Shown: one piece after another, positions 53,605-63,940 of the stretch
How positions within the stretch are numbered: the stretch's first letter is position 1
Layout: each line of letters starts with the position of its first letter
Assembly: GCF_900573885.1 (NCBI RefSeq)
Contig: NZ_UPSE01000453.1
Location: 124,001-188,000, forward strand
DNA: 64,000 nt
Direction: 5' to 3'
From: Pseudomonas viridiflava
GTDB lineage: Bacteria > Pseudomonadota > Gammaproteobacteria > Pseudomonadales > Pseudomonadaceae
Program-made: the position numbers and the translations under genes
Notes under the pieces: model-generated
Database searches by the model: none
Seen by the model: the letters and a program-made list of their open reading frames with translations, nothing else
Told to the model about the DNA's origin: nothing

Positions 53605-54839
53605 TTTACTCCAGCCCCCGGCGCTTCTATTCCCTGGACTTCATTCGCGGGTTGGCGGCGCTCGCCGTGGTGTTCTGGCACTGGCAGCACTTCTTCTTTC
53701 AAGGCAGCACCTTTGTGCCGTACGAAATGGAACAGCAGCCGTTCTACGCGGTGTTCTTCCTGTTCTACCAAACCGGCTGGCTGGCCGTGGACTTCTTCTT
53801 CTCGCTTTCGGGGTTCATCTTCTTCTGGCTGTATGCACGAGAGATCGCAGAGCGAAAGATCGGCGGCTGGGAGTTTTTCGTGCTGCGTTTTTCGCGGCTC
53901 TACCCGCTGCACATCGCCACGTTCGTGTTCGTATTGCTGGCCCAGCAATGGGTCATGGCACGCACCGGTGACTACTTCGTGGTGCCCTTCAACGATCTGT
54001 ACCACGCCGTGCTCAACCTGTTTATGGCGTCCAGCTGGGGCATGGAGAAAGGCCCGTCCTTCAACGGTCCGATCTGGTCGGTGTCGGTTGAAGTGCTGAT
54101 GTACCTGGTGTTTTTCATCGTCTGCCTGATGTTCCGCCAACGCCTGTGGGCACATGTGGCGATGCTGGCGCTGGGCGTGGTGGTGATGGTGGCGGAGCCC
54201 ATTGTCGGGCGCGGCATTTTCTCGTTTTTCCTGGGCGGCCTGACGTTCCGTCTTTACCGTCACGTGTGCGCCCAAGGCTGGCTGCCGCGCGTACTGCCCT
54301 GGGCGGTTGGCCTGAGTGCGGTGATGTGGCTGGTTACCGTGGTCGAGGTGTATCACCCATGGTTCTGGCCGCTGGTGCAGAACATTGCCCAAAGCGTACT
54401 GCCGGAAAAATTTGCCGGCCTGCTCGACAAAGCCATACACGGCGCCACGCGCGCCATCGTCGTGGCCGTGCTGTTCCCGCTGACCATTTTCACCCTGGCC
54501 TTGATGGAAACCAAACGCGGCTACCTCGGCCGGCGCCTGGCCATGGTCGGCAACCTCACCTACTCCTCGTACCTGTTGCACTTTCCGCTGCAACTGGTGT
54601 TCTTCAGCGTGCTCATGCAGAACGGCGTAAGCCCGACGTTCTTCTACGGCGAAGTGTCGATGCTGGTGTTCTTCGCCATGCTGATTCCGCTGTGCCTGCT
54701 CAGCTACCACTACTTCGAAACGCCCGCCCAACGCTTCCTGCGCAACGCCCTGCTGCGCTCTGCAGCGAAGACCGAGGCGAAAAAAGACAACAACACCCTC
54801 GCCGTCGCCCCCAGTGCGAACAGCGAACAACCGAGCTAG
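53601..54839 (+). CDS. Membrane acyltransferase (OafA/acyltransferase-3), stand-alone
   Basis: 412 residues, about ten membrane segments. Family landmarks: YSLDFIRGLAALAVVFWHWQHFF (catalytic-type His), TGWLAVDFFFSLSGFIFFWLY, FVLRFSRLYPLHIAT and GPIWSVSVEVLMYLVFF. No SGNH domain; the tail is short and hydrophilic. A second acylation of the repeat unit, or a different acyl group or position from the upstream enzyme, is likely. Translation coupled to the preceding gene. Confidence 0.9.
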   Translation: MIYSSPRRFYSLDFIRGLAALAVVFWHWQHFFFQGSTFVPYEMEQQPFYAVFFLFYQTGWLAVDFFFSLSGFIFFWLYAREIAERKIGGWEFFVLRFSRLYPLHIATFVFVLLAQQWVMARTGDYFVVPFNDLYHAVLNLFMASSWGMEKGPSFNGPIWSVSVEVLMYLVFFIVCLMFRQRLWAHVAMLALGVVVMVAEPIVGRGIFSFFLGGLTFRLYRHVCAQGWLPRVLPWAVGLSAVMWLVTVVEVYHPWFWPLVQNIAQSVLPEKFAGLLDKAIHGATRAIVVAVLFPLTIFTLALMETKRGYLGRRLAMVGNLTYSSYLLHFPLQLVFFSVLMQNGVSPTFFYGEVSMLVFFAMLIPLCLLSYHYFETPAQRFLRNALLRSAAKTEAKKDNNTLAVAPSANSEQPS

Positions 54840-54848
54840 GAACTTGTT

Positions 54849-55208
54849 ATGGGCCGTGTCATCAGCATGATCGTGTTCTTCGCCACCCTGGCGGTAATTC
54901 TCTACACCGGCTTGCGCAGCGACCCCGTGCCGCAAGCCTTCGAATACCAGGACCTGCTTCACCACCTCAGCGCCTTTGCCGTACTGGTCTGCAGCGCGCG
55001 CCTGGCATTCCCGGCGACGCACGCATTCTGGACGGTGCTGTATTGCCTGCTGTTCGCCCTGATGATCGAACTGACCCAAGGCCTGCTGCCGCTACGCGAC
55101 CCGTCGATTGCCGACATGGCTTCCAATGTAGTGGGCGTGCTGATCGGGCTGGCAATTGCGCTGCAACTGAAGCGGCAAATTGTGCAGCGTCAGGCAGCCC
55201 GAGGCTGA
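54849..55208 (+). CDS. VanZ-family membrane protein
   Basis: 119 residues with about four membrane segments. The VanZ-like pattern is seen in LLHHLSAFAVLVCSARLAFP, LMIELTQGLLPLRDPSIADMASNVVGVLIG (E...Q, D..xN). Such small proteins occur at the ends of EPS and exosortase-linked loci; their biochemical role is not settled. It is the last plus-strand gene of the EPS locus, 9 nt after the acyltransferase, and converges with the ligase-like gene 7 nt away. Confidence 0.83.
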   Translation: MGRVISMIVFFATLAVILYTGLRSDPVPQAFEYQDLLHHLSAFAVLVCSARLAFPATHAFWTVLYCLLFALMIELTQGLLPLRDPSIADMASNVVGVLIGLAIALQLKRQIVQRQAARG

Positions 55209-55215
55209 AACCGCT

Positions 55216-56568
55216 TTATCCACGATCCCGCGCCCGGCGCTCGCGGTAGTGGTTGTTGGCGATTACGCCAATGGCGCAGATCACGACGTAGGTGGCGGCG
55301 TTGGCGGGAATCTGCAGGTTGAAGTCGACCAGCGAATGAATCAGCAAGGCGACAATGCCCATGCTCGCGCCAAAGCCGACGCCGGCCCGGTAGGTGGATT
55401 CGGCCTGCCACATGGCCCGCTGCGCGTGGTACAGGCCCAGCAGCAAAAAGGCCAGTAACGGCAGGCTGCCCAGCAGGCCGTATTCGATGATGAATTGCAG
55501 GTAATCGTTATGCGCGTGGTCGAAATGCAGCGTGATTTCCGGCCCGGCGTATTTGCCAAACAACACCTCGAACGTGCCGGCGCCATGGCCGGTCAGCCAG
55601 TGTTCCTTGGCCAGCGGCAGGGCTTGTTCGTAGACCGTGCCGCGTAGCTCGTTGGCGGCCTGAATGGTTTTGCCATCCACCACCACGGCTTGCAGTTGCG
55701 TGGAGGCGATACGGTCCACGAGTTTGTTCAGGCCGAAGTATTGGCTGACGATCAGCACGTCAATCACCAGCAGACTCGCCAGAATCAGCCCGTTGCGCAG
55801 CCGATGGGTTTTGTCGGTCAGCAGGAAGGTCCCACCCACCAGCAGCAAGCTGGTGAAAAATGCTCCGTTGCCCATGCGCGAATGGCTCATCACCAGCGCA
55901 ATGGTCATCAGCACCAGCGCCAGGCGCAGGCGCCCTTTCGGGCCCAGCAGCATCTCCAGCACATTGACCCAGCGAAACGGGCGCTCATCACGCAGCGCCA
56001 GCAGCAGGCCAATGCCCGCCGCCAGGGTCAGCTCCAGGTACCCGGCAAAATGGTTGCGGTTGACGAACGTGCCGGTGGCGTCGCCCAGGTAATGGGTTTT
56101 TGCGCCAACGAGCAAATCTTCGACACCCGACAACGTCATTACCACGCCGAAAAACGCCTGGAACGTGCCACTCACTACCAACACGGCGAGCAGCAGGCTC
56201 AGGCGTTTGCGCGTGCGAAACAAATCCACCACCACCAGAAACAGCAAGCTGTAGGCGATGCCGAGCATCAGGTATTGAAAGGTGGCGGCTACGTCGACGG
56301 TCATGCCCGCAAGCCACTGCACCAGCACCCACACCTGGCTGAGCAATAACAAGCCGAGCATCGGCAGCGCCGGGCGAAGCGTGGGGCCCATGGCGCGATT
56401 GCGGCGCCAGGCGTTCAGTGCCCAGCCTGCACCCAACGTGCAACAGAGCATAACCAGCAGGCCCATGGACCAGTCGCGGTTGCTGCCGATGGGTAGCGGC
56501 AACCACAGCAGCAGCAACAAGACGTAGCTGATGAGCAGACGTTCCAGACGTTTAGAGGGAGCGGCCAT
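55216..56568 (-). CDS. O-antigen ligase / Wzy_C-family membrane protein
   Basis: 450 residues, about 12 hydrophobic segments. The family core is clear: LVLMTIALVMSHSRMGNGAFF, TGHGAGTFEVLFGKYAG and FDHAHNDYLQFIIEYGLLGSLP (conserved H-x-HNDYLQ). It either ligates a polymer to an acceptor or polymerises a second glycan. It is on the strand opposite to the EPS operon and has its own start, with AAGGA about 9 nt before the ATG 56568; the frame to 56676 has no such site. The locus thus encodes two proteins of the Wzy/WaaL type. Confidence 0.87.
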   Translation of the reverse strand: MAAPSKRLERLLISYVLLLLLWLPLPIGSNRDWSMGLLVMLCCTLGAGWALNAWRRNRAMGPTLRPALPMLGLLLLSQVWVLVQWLAGMTVDVAATFQYLMLGIAYSLLFLVVVDLFRTRKRLSLLLAVLVVSGTFQAFFGVVMTLSGVEDLLVGAKTHYLGDATGTFVNRNHFAGYLELTLAAGIGLLLALRDERPFRWVNVLEMLLGPKGRLRLALVLMTIALVMSHSRMGNGAFFTSLLLVGGTFLLTDKTHRLRNGLILASLLVIDVLIVSQYFGLNKLVDRIASTQLQAVVVDGKTIQAANELRGTVYEQALPLAKEHWLTGHGAGTFEVLFGKYAGPEITLHFDHAHNDYLQFIIEYGLLGSLPLLAFLLLGLYHAQRAMWQAESTYRAGVGFGASMGIVALLIHSLVDFNLQIPANAATYVVICAIGVIANNHYRERRARDRG

Positions 56569-56784
56569 GCCGGGCGTCCTTGCAAAAATGAGTGAGTCGA
56601 AAAGCGCTCGTGGACCGCGACGGCACCGCAAACAGGGCCAAATGCTATCACCTGGACCGAGCCCGGCGAAACGCAAAATCCCGCCCCAGAGCCTCGCGCT
56701 GACGAATGACGGCTGCGGTTAAAAACCCTGCCGGCCCGCTGTGGTCACAACACCCCAGCCCTCTTTTGCGAGCGACTCTGACAC

Positions 56785-57429
56785 GTGACGATTGCCGGCC
56801 TGATTTTCGACTGCGATGGCACCCTGGTAGACAGCGAGCGCCTCGCCGCGCACCTGCTGCATCAGTTGATTGCTGAACAACATTTCCACATGCCCGCCGA
56901 CCAGGTGCTCAAGCGCTTTCGCGGCATCCCCTTCGCCCAGTTCATCAGCGAGCTGGTGGCTTTACACCCCGCGCTCAACGGCCATCATCTGGAGCAGGAA
57001 TTCCGCCGCCGCAGCCTGCCGCTGCTGCGCGACCACGTCGAGGAAATGCCCGGCGCGGTGGCGTTTGTGCGTGGCACCACGCTGCCCGTTTGCGTGGCTT
57101 CGAACGGGCCGCGCGAGAAAATCGAAACCAACTTGGCCGCGGTGGGTTTGCTCGAGGTATTCGGCGCGCGGATTGTTAGCGCTTACGAAGTGAATGCGTG
57201 GAAGCCTTCGCCGCGCTTGATCGAACATGCGGCACGGCTGATTGGCGTGCCAGTGGAAAAGTGCCTGCTGGTAGATGACAGCGTGCCTGGTGTGCAGGCC
57301 GGCATCAGCGCCGGGGCGCAGGTGGCGGGGTATGGGGATACGGATTTCAGTGAGTTCGCCGGGGAGGCGAACTTTCATGTGGTGCGGGATTTTGCTGAGT
57401 TGGAGCGGTTGGTGAAGCGGTTGTCGTGA
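56785..57429 (+). CDS. HAD-superfamily phosphatase (subfamily IA)
   Basis: 214 residues. Motif I is FDCDGTLVDS (nucleophile Asp10), motif II VASNGPREKIE with Ser, motif III lysine in AYEVNAWKPSPRLIE and motif IV VDDSVPGVQAG. It has a helical cap between motifs I and II (residues about 18-80). It probably acts on a sugar phosphate or phosphoglycolate-like substrate, but the exact one cannot be told. GTG start at 56785; no stronger start upstream. Stands alone between the EPS locus and the acetoacetate genes. Confidence 0.85.
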   Translation: MTIAGLIFDCDGTLVDSERLAAHLLHQLIAEQHFHMPADQVLKRFRGIPFAQFISELVALHPALNGHHLEQEFRRRSLPLLRDHVEEMPGAVAFVRGTTLPVCVASNGPREKIETNLAAVGLLEVFGARIVSAYEVNAWKPSPRLIEHAARLIGVPVEKCLLVDDSVPGVQAGISAGAQVAGYGDTDFSEFAGEANFHVVRDFAELERLVKRLS

Positions 57430-57477
57430 CTGTGTGGGGGCGGTTGAGCGGCATTCCGATTAGCCGCCCCCACAAGG

Positions 57478-58659
<1,182 letters not shown>

Positions 58660-58670
58660 GGCAACACTCC

Positions 58671-59327
58671 TCAAAATTGCATTTCCGGCACATGGTCGGG
58701 AATCACCAACTCACCCGCCGTCTTTGCTTTGATTTCTTCAACGCTCACGCCCGGCGCGCGCTCTTTTAGAATGAAGGCGCCATTGTCGATTTCCAGGTAG
58801 GCCAGGTCAGTGAGCACGCGTTTGATGCAGCCCGCGCCGGTCAGGGGCAAGGTGCAGCGGGCCAGCAGTTTGGACTCGCCGTCTTTCGAGGCGTGGGTCA
58901 TGGTGACGATGATGTTCTCGGCCCCGGCGACCAGATCCATCGCCCCGCCCATGCCCTTCACTAGCTTGCCGGGCACCATCCACGAAGCGATGTTGCCTTG
59001 CACGTCCACCTCAAAGGCGCCAAGCACGGTCAGGTCGATATGGCCGCCGCGAATCATGGCGAACGATTCGGCGGAGGAGAAAATCGAGGCGCCGGTGCGG
59101 GCGGTGACGGTCTGTTTGCCGGCGTTGATCATGTCGGCGTCAATCTCTTCGGCCGTCGGAAACGCGCCCATGCCGAGCAGGCCGTTTTCCGATTGCAGCA
59201 TCACTTCCATACCTTGCGGCACGTAGTTGGCAACCAGCGTCGGAATGCCGATGCCGAGGTTGACGTAGTAGCCGTCCTGCAATTCGCGGGCGACACGCTG
59301 GGCCATTTGTTCGCGGGTAAGCGCCAT
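58671..59327 (-). CDS. scoB: Succinyl-CoA:3-ketoacid CoA-transferase subunit B
   Basis: 218 residues. Beta subunit of the CoA-transferase that activates acetoacetate with succinyl-CoA. The catalytic glutamate is in [12 protein letters not shown] (about residue 46), followed by [15 protein letters not shown] and [14 protein letters not shown]. The start was set at the ATG 59327 ([12 protein letters not shown]), the usual family start. 36 nt after scoA. Confidence 0.94.
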   Translation of the reverse strand: MALTREQMAQRVARELQDGYYVNLGIGIPTLVANYVPQGMEVMLQSENGLLGMGAFPTAEEIDADMINAGKQTVTARTGASIFSSAESFAMIRGGHIDLTVLGAFEVDVQGNIASWMVPGKLVKGMGGAMDLVAGAENIIVTMTHASKDGESKLLARCTLPLTGAGCIKRVLTDLAYLEIDNGAFILKERAPGVSVEEIKAKTAGELVIPDHVPEMQF

Positions 59328-59363
59328 AGTTATTGTTCTCTGCAAAAAGGAAGTGGGGACGAT

Positions 59364-60062
59364 TCAGGAACGCACGGTGCGTTGTTCAATGCGCTTCTCA
59401 AAGCGCCCGCATATCAGGCGATCCACGTAAATACCGGGCGTGTGAATCTGCGTCGGGTCGAGTTCGCCGGGGGCGACAATTTCCTCCACTTCCACCACGG
59501 TAATCTTCCCGGCAGTGGCCGCGAGCGGGTTGAAGTTCTGCGCGGTGTGGCGATACACAACGTTGCCGAACCAGTCGGCTTTCCAGCCTTTGACGATGGC
59601 GAAATCACCGGTTATGGCGGTTTCCATCAGGTAGGCGCGGCCATTGAAGTCACGGGTTTCCTTGCCGTCGGCAATCGGCGTACCGACGCCTGTGGCGGTG
59701 AAGAACGCCGGAATGCCAGCCCCGCCTGCGCGCATTTTTTCCGCCAGGGTGCCTTGCGGGGTGAGTTCCACTTCCAGCTCGCCGCTGAGCAGTTGCTGCT
59801 CGAACAAGGCGTTTTCGCCTACGTACGAGGCGATCATCTTGCGGATCTGCCGGTCTTCCAGCAGCACGCCCAAGCCGAAGCCATCGACGCCGCAGTTGTT
59901 GGAAACAACAGTGAGGTCGCGCACGCCCTTGCGCTTGATCTCGGCAATCAGATTTTCAGGAATGCCGCACAGGCCAAAGCCGCCTGCGATAACGGTCATG
60001 CCGTCTTTAAGCCCCGCCAGGGCTTCCTCGTAAGAACCCACACGTTTATCGAAACCAGCCAT
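59364..60062 (-). CDS. scoA: Succinyl-CoA:3-ketoacid CoA-transferase subunit A
   Basis: 232 residues. Alpha subunit: [18 protein letters not shown], the glycine-rich [31 protein letters not shown] and [25 protein letters not shown] precedes the ATG at 60062; the much longer open frame to 60875 runs through the divergent regulator and is not coding. First gene of scoA-scoB-atoB. The substrate acetoacetate is a product of tyrosine breakdown by the fahA enzyme in this window. Confidence 0.94.
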   Translation of the reverse strand: MAGFDKRVGSYEEALAGLKDGMTVIAGGFGLCGIPENLIAEIKRKGVRDLTVVSNNCGVDGFGLGVLLEDRQIRKMIASYVGENALFEQQLLSGELEVELTPQGTLAEKMRAGGAGIPAFFTATGVGTPIADGKETRDFNGRAYLMETAITGDFAIVKGWKADWFGNVVYRHTAQNFNPLAATAGKITVVEVEEIVAPGELDPTQIHTPGIYVDRLICGRFEKRIEQRTVRS

Positions 60063-60209
60063 GGGCGACGCCTCTCTTGTTGTTCGTGAAGGCCTCTGCC
60101 GGGCCGGAGCCAAGAGTGTTGAGCCGACGGATATATTTGTTAAGTTGATTTTTAAAATGGATTGATTGATAAAACAGCACAATCTCCCATCGCTTCTTAC
60201 GAGCAAACC
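60063..60209. promoter_or_regulatory. Divergent promoter region scoA / LysR gene
   Basis: 147 nt between divergent starts, AT-rich in its right half. TTAAGTTGATTTTTAA (from about 60138) is an interrupted dyad TTAA-N8-TTAA, compatible with a LysR-type site, and ATTGATTGAT lies just after it. Exact promoters were not assigned. Confidence 0.5.
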
Positions 60210-61139
60210 ATGACCGTCAAACAACTGCGCGCTTTCCTCGCGGTGGCGCAAAGCCTCAGCTTTGCCCAGGCGGGCGAGCGGCTTTATCTGTCGCAATCGG
60301 CGCTGAGCCTGACCATCAAAGGCTTGGAAGAAGGCTTGGGCGGAAGGCTGTTCAGCCGCACCACTCGCAACGTCAGCCTCACGCCTGAGGGCGAGGCTTT
60401 GTTGCCACTGGCGCGGCGCCTGCTGGCTGATTGGGAAAACGCCGAAGATCAGTTGCGTCAGCGTTTCACCTTGCAACAAGGCCGCGTCACGCTGGCGGCC
60501 ATGCCTTCGTTTGCGGGCAACCTGCTGCCGCCGCTGCTGGTGCAATTTCGCGCGCGGCATCCGAAGGTGAATGTCACGGTGAACGACGTGATTAACGAAC
60601 AAGTGATCGAGATGGTTCGTGATCGGCAGGTGGAACTGGGCATCGCCTTTGAGCCCGAAGCGGACGTCAGCTTGCGTTTCACGCCGTTGTATCTCGACCG
60701 CTTCGTCGCTGTGGTGGCCGCCGACTCTCCGCTGGCCGAGCACGACGAGGTGGATTGGGCGACCTTGCTCCAGTTCCCGTTCGTAACGCTGCAACGCCCT
60801 TCGACCGTGCGCTTCATGCTGGAAGACCACTTGCGCCAGCGCGGCCTGAAGCTGCCGGTGGCATTCGAGAGTCACCAGTTGGCTACGGTGGGTCGCATGG
60901 TTGCCAATGGCTTGGGAGTAAGCGCCGTTCCGGCGTTGTGTGTGGAGCAGATGCGTGAGCTGGGCGCTCGTTGCCTCACATTGCGTGAGCCGATTATCGA
61001 GCGAGCTATCGGGATTTTACGTAAGGACGATCACGAATTATCGGTGGCCGCGCAGGCGTTGTATGACACGTTGCTGGCGGCCAGGCCGAATGAAGAACCC
61101 ATCACAGAAGGGACAGCAGAAGCTGATCAAGGGCAATGA
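60210..61139 (+). CDS. LysR-family transcriptional regulator
   Basis: 309 residues. N-terminal winged HTH ([53 protein letters not shown]) and C-terminal periplasmic-binding-like effector domain from about 90 ([20 protein letters not shown]). Start set at ATG 60210; the frame extends to 60162. Divergent from scoA-scoB-atoB, so it most likely controls that operon; the effector is unknown. Its last 38 bases overlap a small minus-strand gene. Confidence 0.92.
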   Translation: MTVKQLRAFLAVAQSLSFAQAGERLYLSQSALSLTIKGLEEGLGGRLFSRTTRNVSLTPEGEALLPLARRLLADWENAEDQLRQRFTLQQGRVTLAAMPSFAGNLLPPLLVQFRARHPKVNVTVNDVINEQVIEMVRDRQVELGIAFEPEADVSLRFTPLYLDRFVAVVAADSPLAEHDEVDWATLLQFPFVTLQRPSTVRFMLEDHLRQRGLKLPVAFESHQLATVGRMVANGLGVSAVPALCVEQMRELGARCLTLREPIIERAIGILRKDDHELSVAAQALYDTLLAARPNEEPITEGTAEADQGQ

Positions 61140-61272
61140 TCCAGTCATACACACGCGCAGGGAATTCGGGTTGGGTGGCGGCCAGCGCAATCAAGGTGAA
61201 AACAGCCAGGCCGATGCTTTTGGCGGCTTTATGAAAGGGAGAGGAAGGTGCTGCGTGGGAAGTGCTGTGCAT
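61102..61272 (-). CDS. Small predicted membrane protein
   Basis: 56 residues, too short for usual gene calling. One hydrophobic segment (about 19-32, SIGLAVFTLIALAA) is followed by [22 protein letters not shown], an amphipathic end. Start ATG at 61272, stop TGA at 61104-61102, overlapping the LysR gene tail by 38 nt. The codon choice looks like that of a real gene, and the remaining 61273-61458 gap holds nothing recognised. No function is proposed. Confidence 0.5.
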   Translation of the reverse strand: MHSTSHAAPSSPFHKAAKSIGLAVFTLIALAATQPEFPARVYDWIIALDQLLLSLL

Positions 61273-61458
61273 GAGAGAGATCTCGCCGAAAAAAATGTCG
61301 GACGAGGTTCACAGAGGGGCGCACATCGTTCTGTAGCAGGGGCACCCAATGGCCGTAGGACCATTCCGAGAACTACGCAATCATCGGTTCTGTATCGGAC
61401 AAATCCCCACTGCTAAGCTCAGGGCTCGCGTTGCCATAACAAAGGTTGATAACAACAA

Positions 61459-62973
61459 ATGCAAACGACCGAACGTAATGCCATTCCCAACGTAAAGCTG
61501 CTGATCGGCGGCGAGCTGATCGAGTCCACCAGCGCCGAATGGCGCGACATCGTCAATCCGGCCACTCAGCACGTGCTGGCCCGGGTGCCCTTCGCCACGC
61601 GTAGCGAAGTGGACGCTGCCATCCGCGCCGCTGCCGAGGCATTCAAAACCTGGCGCAAAACGCCAATCGGCGCCAGGGCTCGCGTATTTCTCAAATACCA
61701 GCAACTCATCCGCGAACACATGGCCGAGCTGGCCGCCATGCTCACCGCCGAACAAGGCAAAACCCTGGCCGATGCCGAGGGCGATGTGTTTCGCGGCCTT
61801 GAAGTGGTGGAACATGCCGCCGGTATCGGCAACCTGCAGTTAGGCGAGCTGGCCAACAATGTGGCGGGCGGCGTTGATACCTACACGCTGCTGCAACCGC
61901 TGGGTGTATGCGCCGGCATCACTCCATTTAACTTCCCGGCGATGATTCCGCTGTGGATGTTTCCCATGGCCATCGCCACCGGCAATACCTTCGTGCTCAA
62001 ACCGTCCGAGCAGGACCCGATGGTTACCATGCGCCTGGCCGAACTGGCGATGCAGGCCGGTGTGCCGCCGGGCGTGCTGAACGTGGTGCATGGCGGTGCC
62101 GATGTGGTGAACCGGCTGTGCGACCATCCCGACATCAAGGCCGTTTCGTTTGTCGGCTCCACGCAGGTGGGCACCCACGTGTACAACCGCGCCACGCAAA
62201 ACGGCAAACGCGCGCAATGCATGATGGGGGCGAAAAACCACGCCATCGTCATGCCCGACGCCAACCGCCAACAGACGCTGAACAATCTGGTAGGCGCGGC
62301 GTTTGGTGCCGCCGGGCAACGCTGCATGGCGTTGTCGACGGTTATTCTGGTGGGCGAAGCGCAGACCTGGCTGCCGGAGCTGGTAGAACGCAGCAAAACC
62401 CTGAAGCTCAACGCCGGTACTGAAGCCGGCGCGGACCTCGGCCCGGTGGTGTCCTGCACCGCGCTGGAGCGCATCCATGGGCTGATTGCCGCTGGCGTCG
62501 AAGAAGGCGCGACACTAGCGCTGGACGGCCGCAACCCCACGGTGCCCGGCTTTGAACACGGCAATTTCATCGGCCCGACGCTGTTCAGCGACGTCACCTC
62601 GACCATGCGCATTTACCGCGAAGAGATTTTTGGCCCGGTGCTGTGCGTGATGAACGCGGCCACGCTCGACGAGGCGATTGCCTTGATCAACGCCAACCCC
62701 AATGGCAACGGCACGGCAATCTTCACCCGCTCCGGCGCGGCGGCGCGGCATTTCCAGGAAGAGATCGACGTCGGCCAGGTGGGCATCAATGTGCCAATTC
62801 CGGTGCCCGTACCGATCTTCTCGTTCTCCGGCTCGCGCGCCTCCAAACTTGGCGACCTCGGCCCTTACGGCAAGCAAGTGGTGCAGTTCTATACCCAAAC
62901 CAAAACCGTGACCCAACGCTGGTTCGATGAAGAGGACGTGGGCGCGGTCAACACCACCATTACGCTGAAGTAA
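61459..62973 (+). CDS. mmsA: Methylmalonate-semialdehyde dehydrogenase (CoA-acylating)
   Basis: 504 residues. NAD- and CoA-dependent oxidation of (S)-methylmalonate semialdehyde to propionyl-CoA, late in valine catabolism. Aldehyde dehydrogenase fold: [17 protein letters not shown] near 155, [12 protein letters not shown], the MMSDH-type [13 protein letters not shown] and catalytic Cys289 in [12 protein letters not shown]. No AraC-type mmsR gene is next to it, unlike P. aeruginosa. 45 nt before mmsB. Confidence 0.95.
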   Translation: MQTTERNAIPNVKLLIGGELIESTSAEWRDIVNPATQHVLARVPFATRSEVDAAIRAAAEAFKTWRKTPIGARARVFLKYQQLIREHMAELAAMLTAEQGKTLADAEGDVFRGLEVVEHAAGIGNLQLGELANNVAGGVDTYTLLQPLGVCAGITPFNFPAMIPLWMFPMAIATGNTFVLKPSEQDPMVTMRLAELAMQAGVPPGVLNVVHGGADVVNRLCDHPDIKAVSFVGSTQVGTHVYNRATQNGKRAQCMMGAKNHAIVMPDANRQQTLNNLVGAAFGAAGQRCMALSTVILVGEAQTWLPELVERSKTLKLNAGTEAGADLGPVVSCTALERIHGLIAAGVEEGATLALDGRNPTVPGFEHGNFIGPTLFSDVTSTMRIYREEIFGPVLCVMNAATLDEAIALINANPNGNGTAIFTRSGAAARHFQEEIDVGQVGINVPIPVPVPIFSFSGSRASKLGDLGPYGKQVVQFYTQTKTVTQRWFDEEDVGAVNTTITLK

Positions 62974-63018
62974 CCATGGCGCGAAGCCAGTCCTACAAAT
63001 CCAATAAGAGGGACGTTT

Positions 63019-63909
63019 ATGAATATCGGTTTTATCGGCTTGGGCAATATGGGCGGTCCAATGGCCCTCAACTTGCTCAAGGCCGGCCATTCGCTTCAGG
63101 TATTCGATCTGATGCCCGCCTCCGTGCAACGCCTTACCGAGGCGGGCGCCCACACGCTGGGCTCACCCGCCGAGATCGCCCGCAGCAACGTCGAACTGAT
63201 CATCACCATGCTTCCCGCCGCGCGCCATGTGAAAGCGGTGTACCTGGGCGATGACGGTTTGCTTGCCCATGTCGGCAAAGGCGTGCGCTTGATCGACAGC
63301 TCCACCATCGACCCGATGACCGCCCGCGAAGTGGCTGCCGCTGCGGCCAGACAAGGCAACCCCATGCTTGATGCGCCCGTCTCCGGCGGCACCGGCGGCG
63401 CGGCAGCCGGCACGTTGACCTTTATGGTCGGTGGCAGCGCCAGCGATTTCGCCCAGGCGCAACCGGTGCTCGCGGCAATGGGCAAAAACATCGTGCACTG
63501 CGGCGACGCCGGTAACGGCCAGGTTGCCAAAGTGGCCAACAACATGCTGCTGGGCATTTCCATGATCGGCGTCGCCGAGGCGATGAACCTGGGCGTGGCG
63601 CTGGGCATGGACGCAAACGTGTTGGCCGGTGTGATCAACACCTCCAGCGGCCGCTGCTGGAGTTCGGACACCTACAACCCCTTCCCCGGCGTGCTGGAAA
63701 ACGCTCCGGCGGCGCGCGGGTACAGCGGCGGTTTTGGCACCGACCTGATGCTCAAGGATCTCGGCCTTGCTACCGAAGCGGCCAAGCAGGCGCAGCAGCC
63801 GGTGATGCTCGGTGCCCTGGCGCAACAGCTGTACCAGAGCTTCAGCGCCCAGGGCCACGGCGAATTGGATTTCTCCGCCATCATCAAGCTCTACAGCGTC
63901 AAAGGCTGA
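63019..63909 (+). CDS. mmsB: 3-hydroxyisobutyrate dehydrogenase
   Basis: 296 residues. Oxidises 3-hydroxyisobutyrate to methylmalonate semialdehyde, the substrate of MmsA. Beta-hydroxyacid dehydrogenase family: NAD motif IGFIGLGNMGGPMALNLLKAG at the N-terminus, substrate-binding DAPVSGGTGGAAAGTL and catalytic Lys171 in GNGQVAKVANNMLLG. A GAGGGACG site precedes the ATG. The 45 nt gap to mmsA includes a half REP-like sequence (GCGCGAAGCCAGTCCTACA, from about 62980). Confidence 0.95.
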   Translation: MNIGFIGLGNMGGPMALNLLKAGHSLQVFDLMPASVQRLTEAGAHTLGSPAEIARSNVELIITMLPAARHVKAVYLGDDGLLAHVGKGVRLIDSSTIDPMTAREVAAAAARQGNPMLDAPVSGGTGGAAAGTLTFMVGGSASDFAQAQPVLAAMGKNIVHCGDAGNGQVAKVANNMLLGISMIGVAEAMNLGVALGMDANVLAGVINTSSGRCWSSDTYNPFPGVLENAPAARGYSGGFGTDLMLKDLGLATEAAKQAQQPVMLGALAQQLYQSFSAQGHGELDFSAIIKLYSVKG

Positions 63910-63940
63910 GCGCCCTCCCCTACATGACAGAGAACAGTGC

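Noticed and set aside
53538-55079. 513-codon minus-strand frame over the acyltransferase genes
   Set aside because: Shadow of the OafA-type and VanZ genes, which have clear motifs in the other strand.
59364-60875. Long frame that would make ScoA 503 residues
   Set aside because: The extra N-terminal part is antisense of the LysR regulator; the family start and ribosome site are at 60062.
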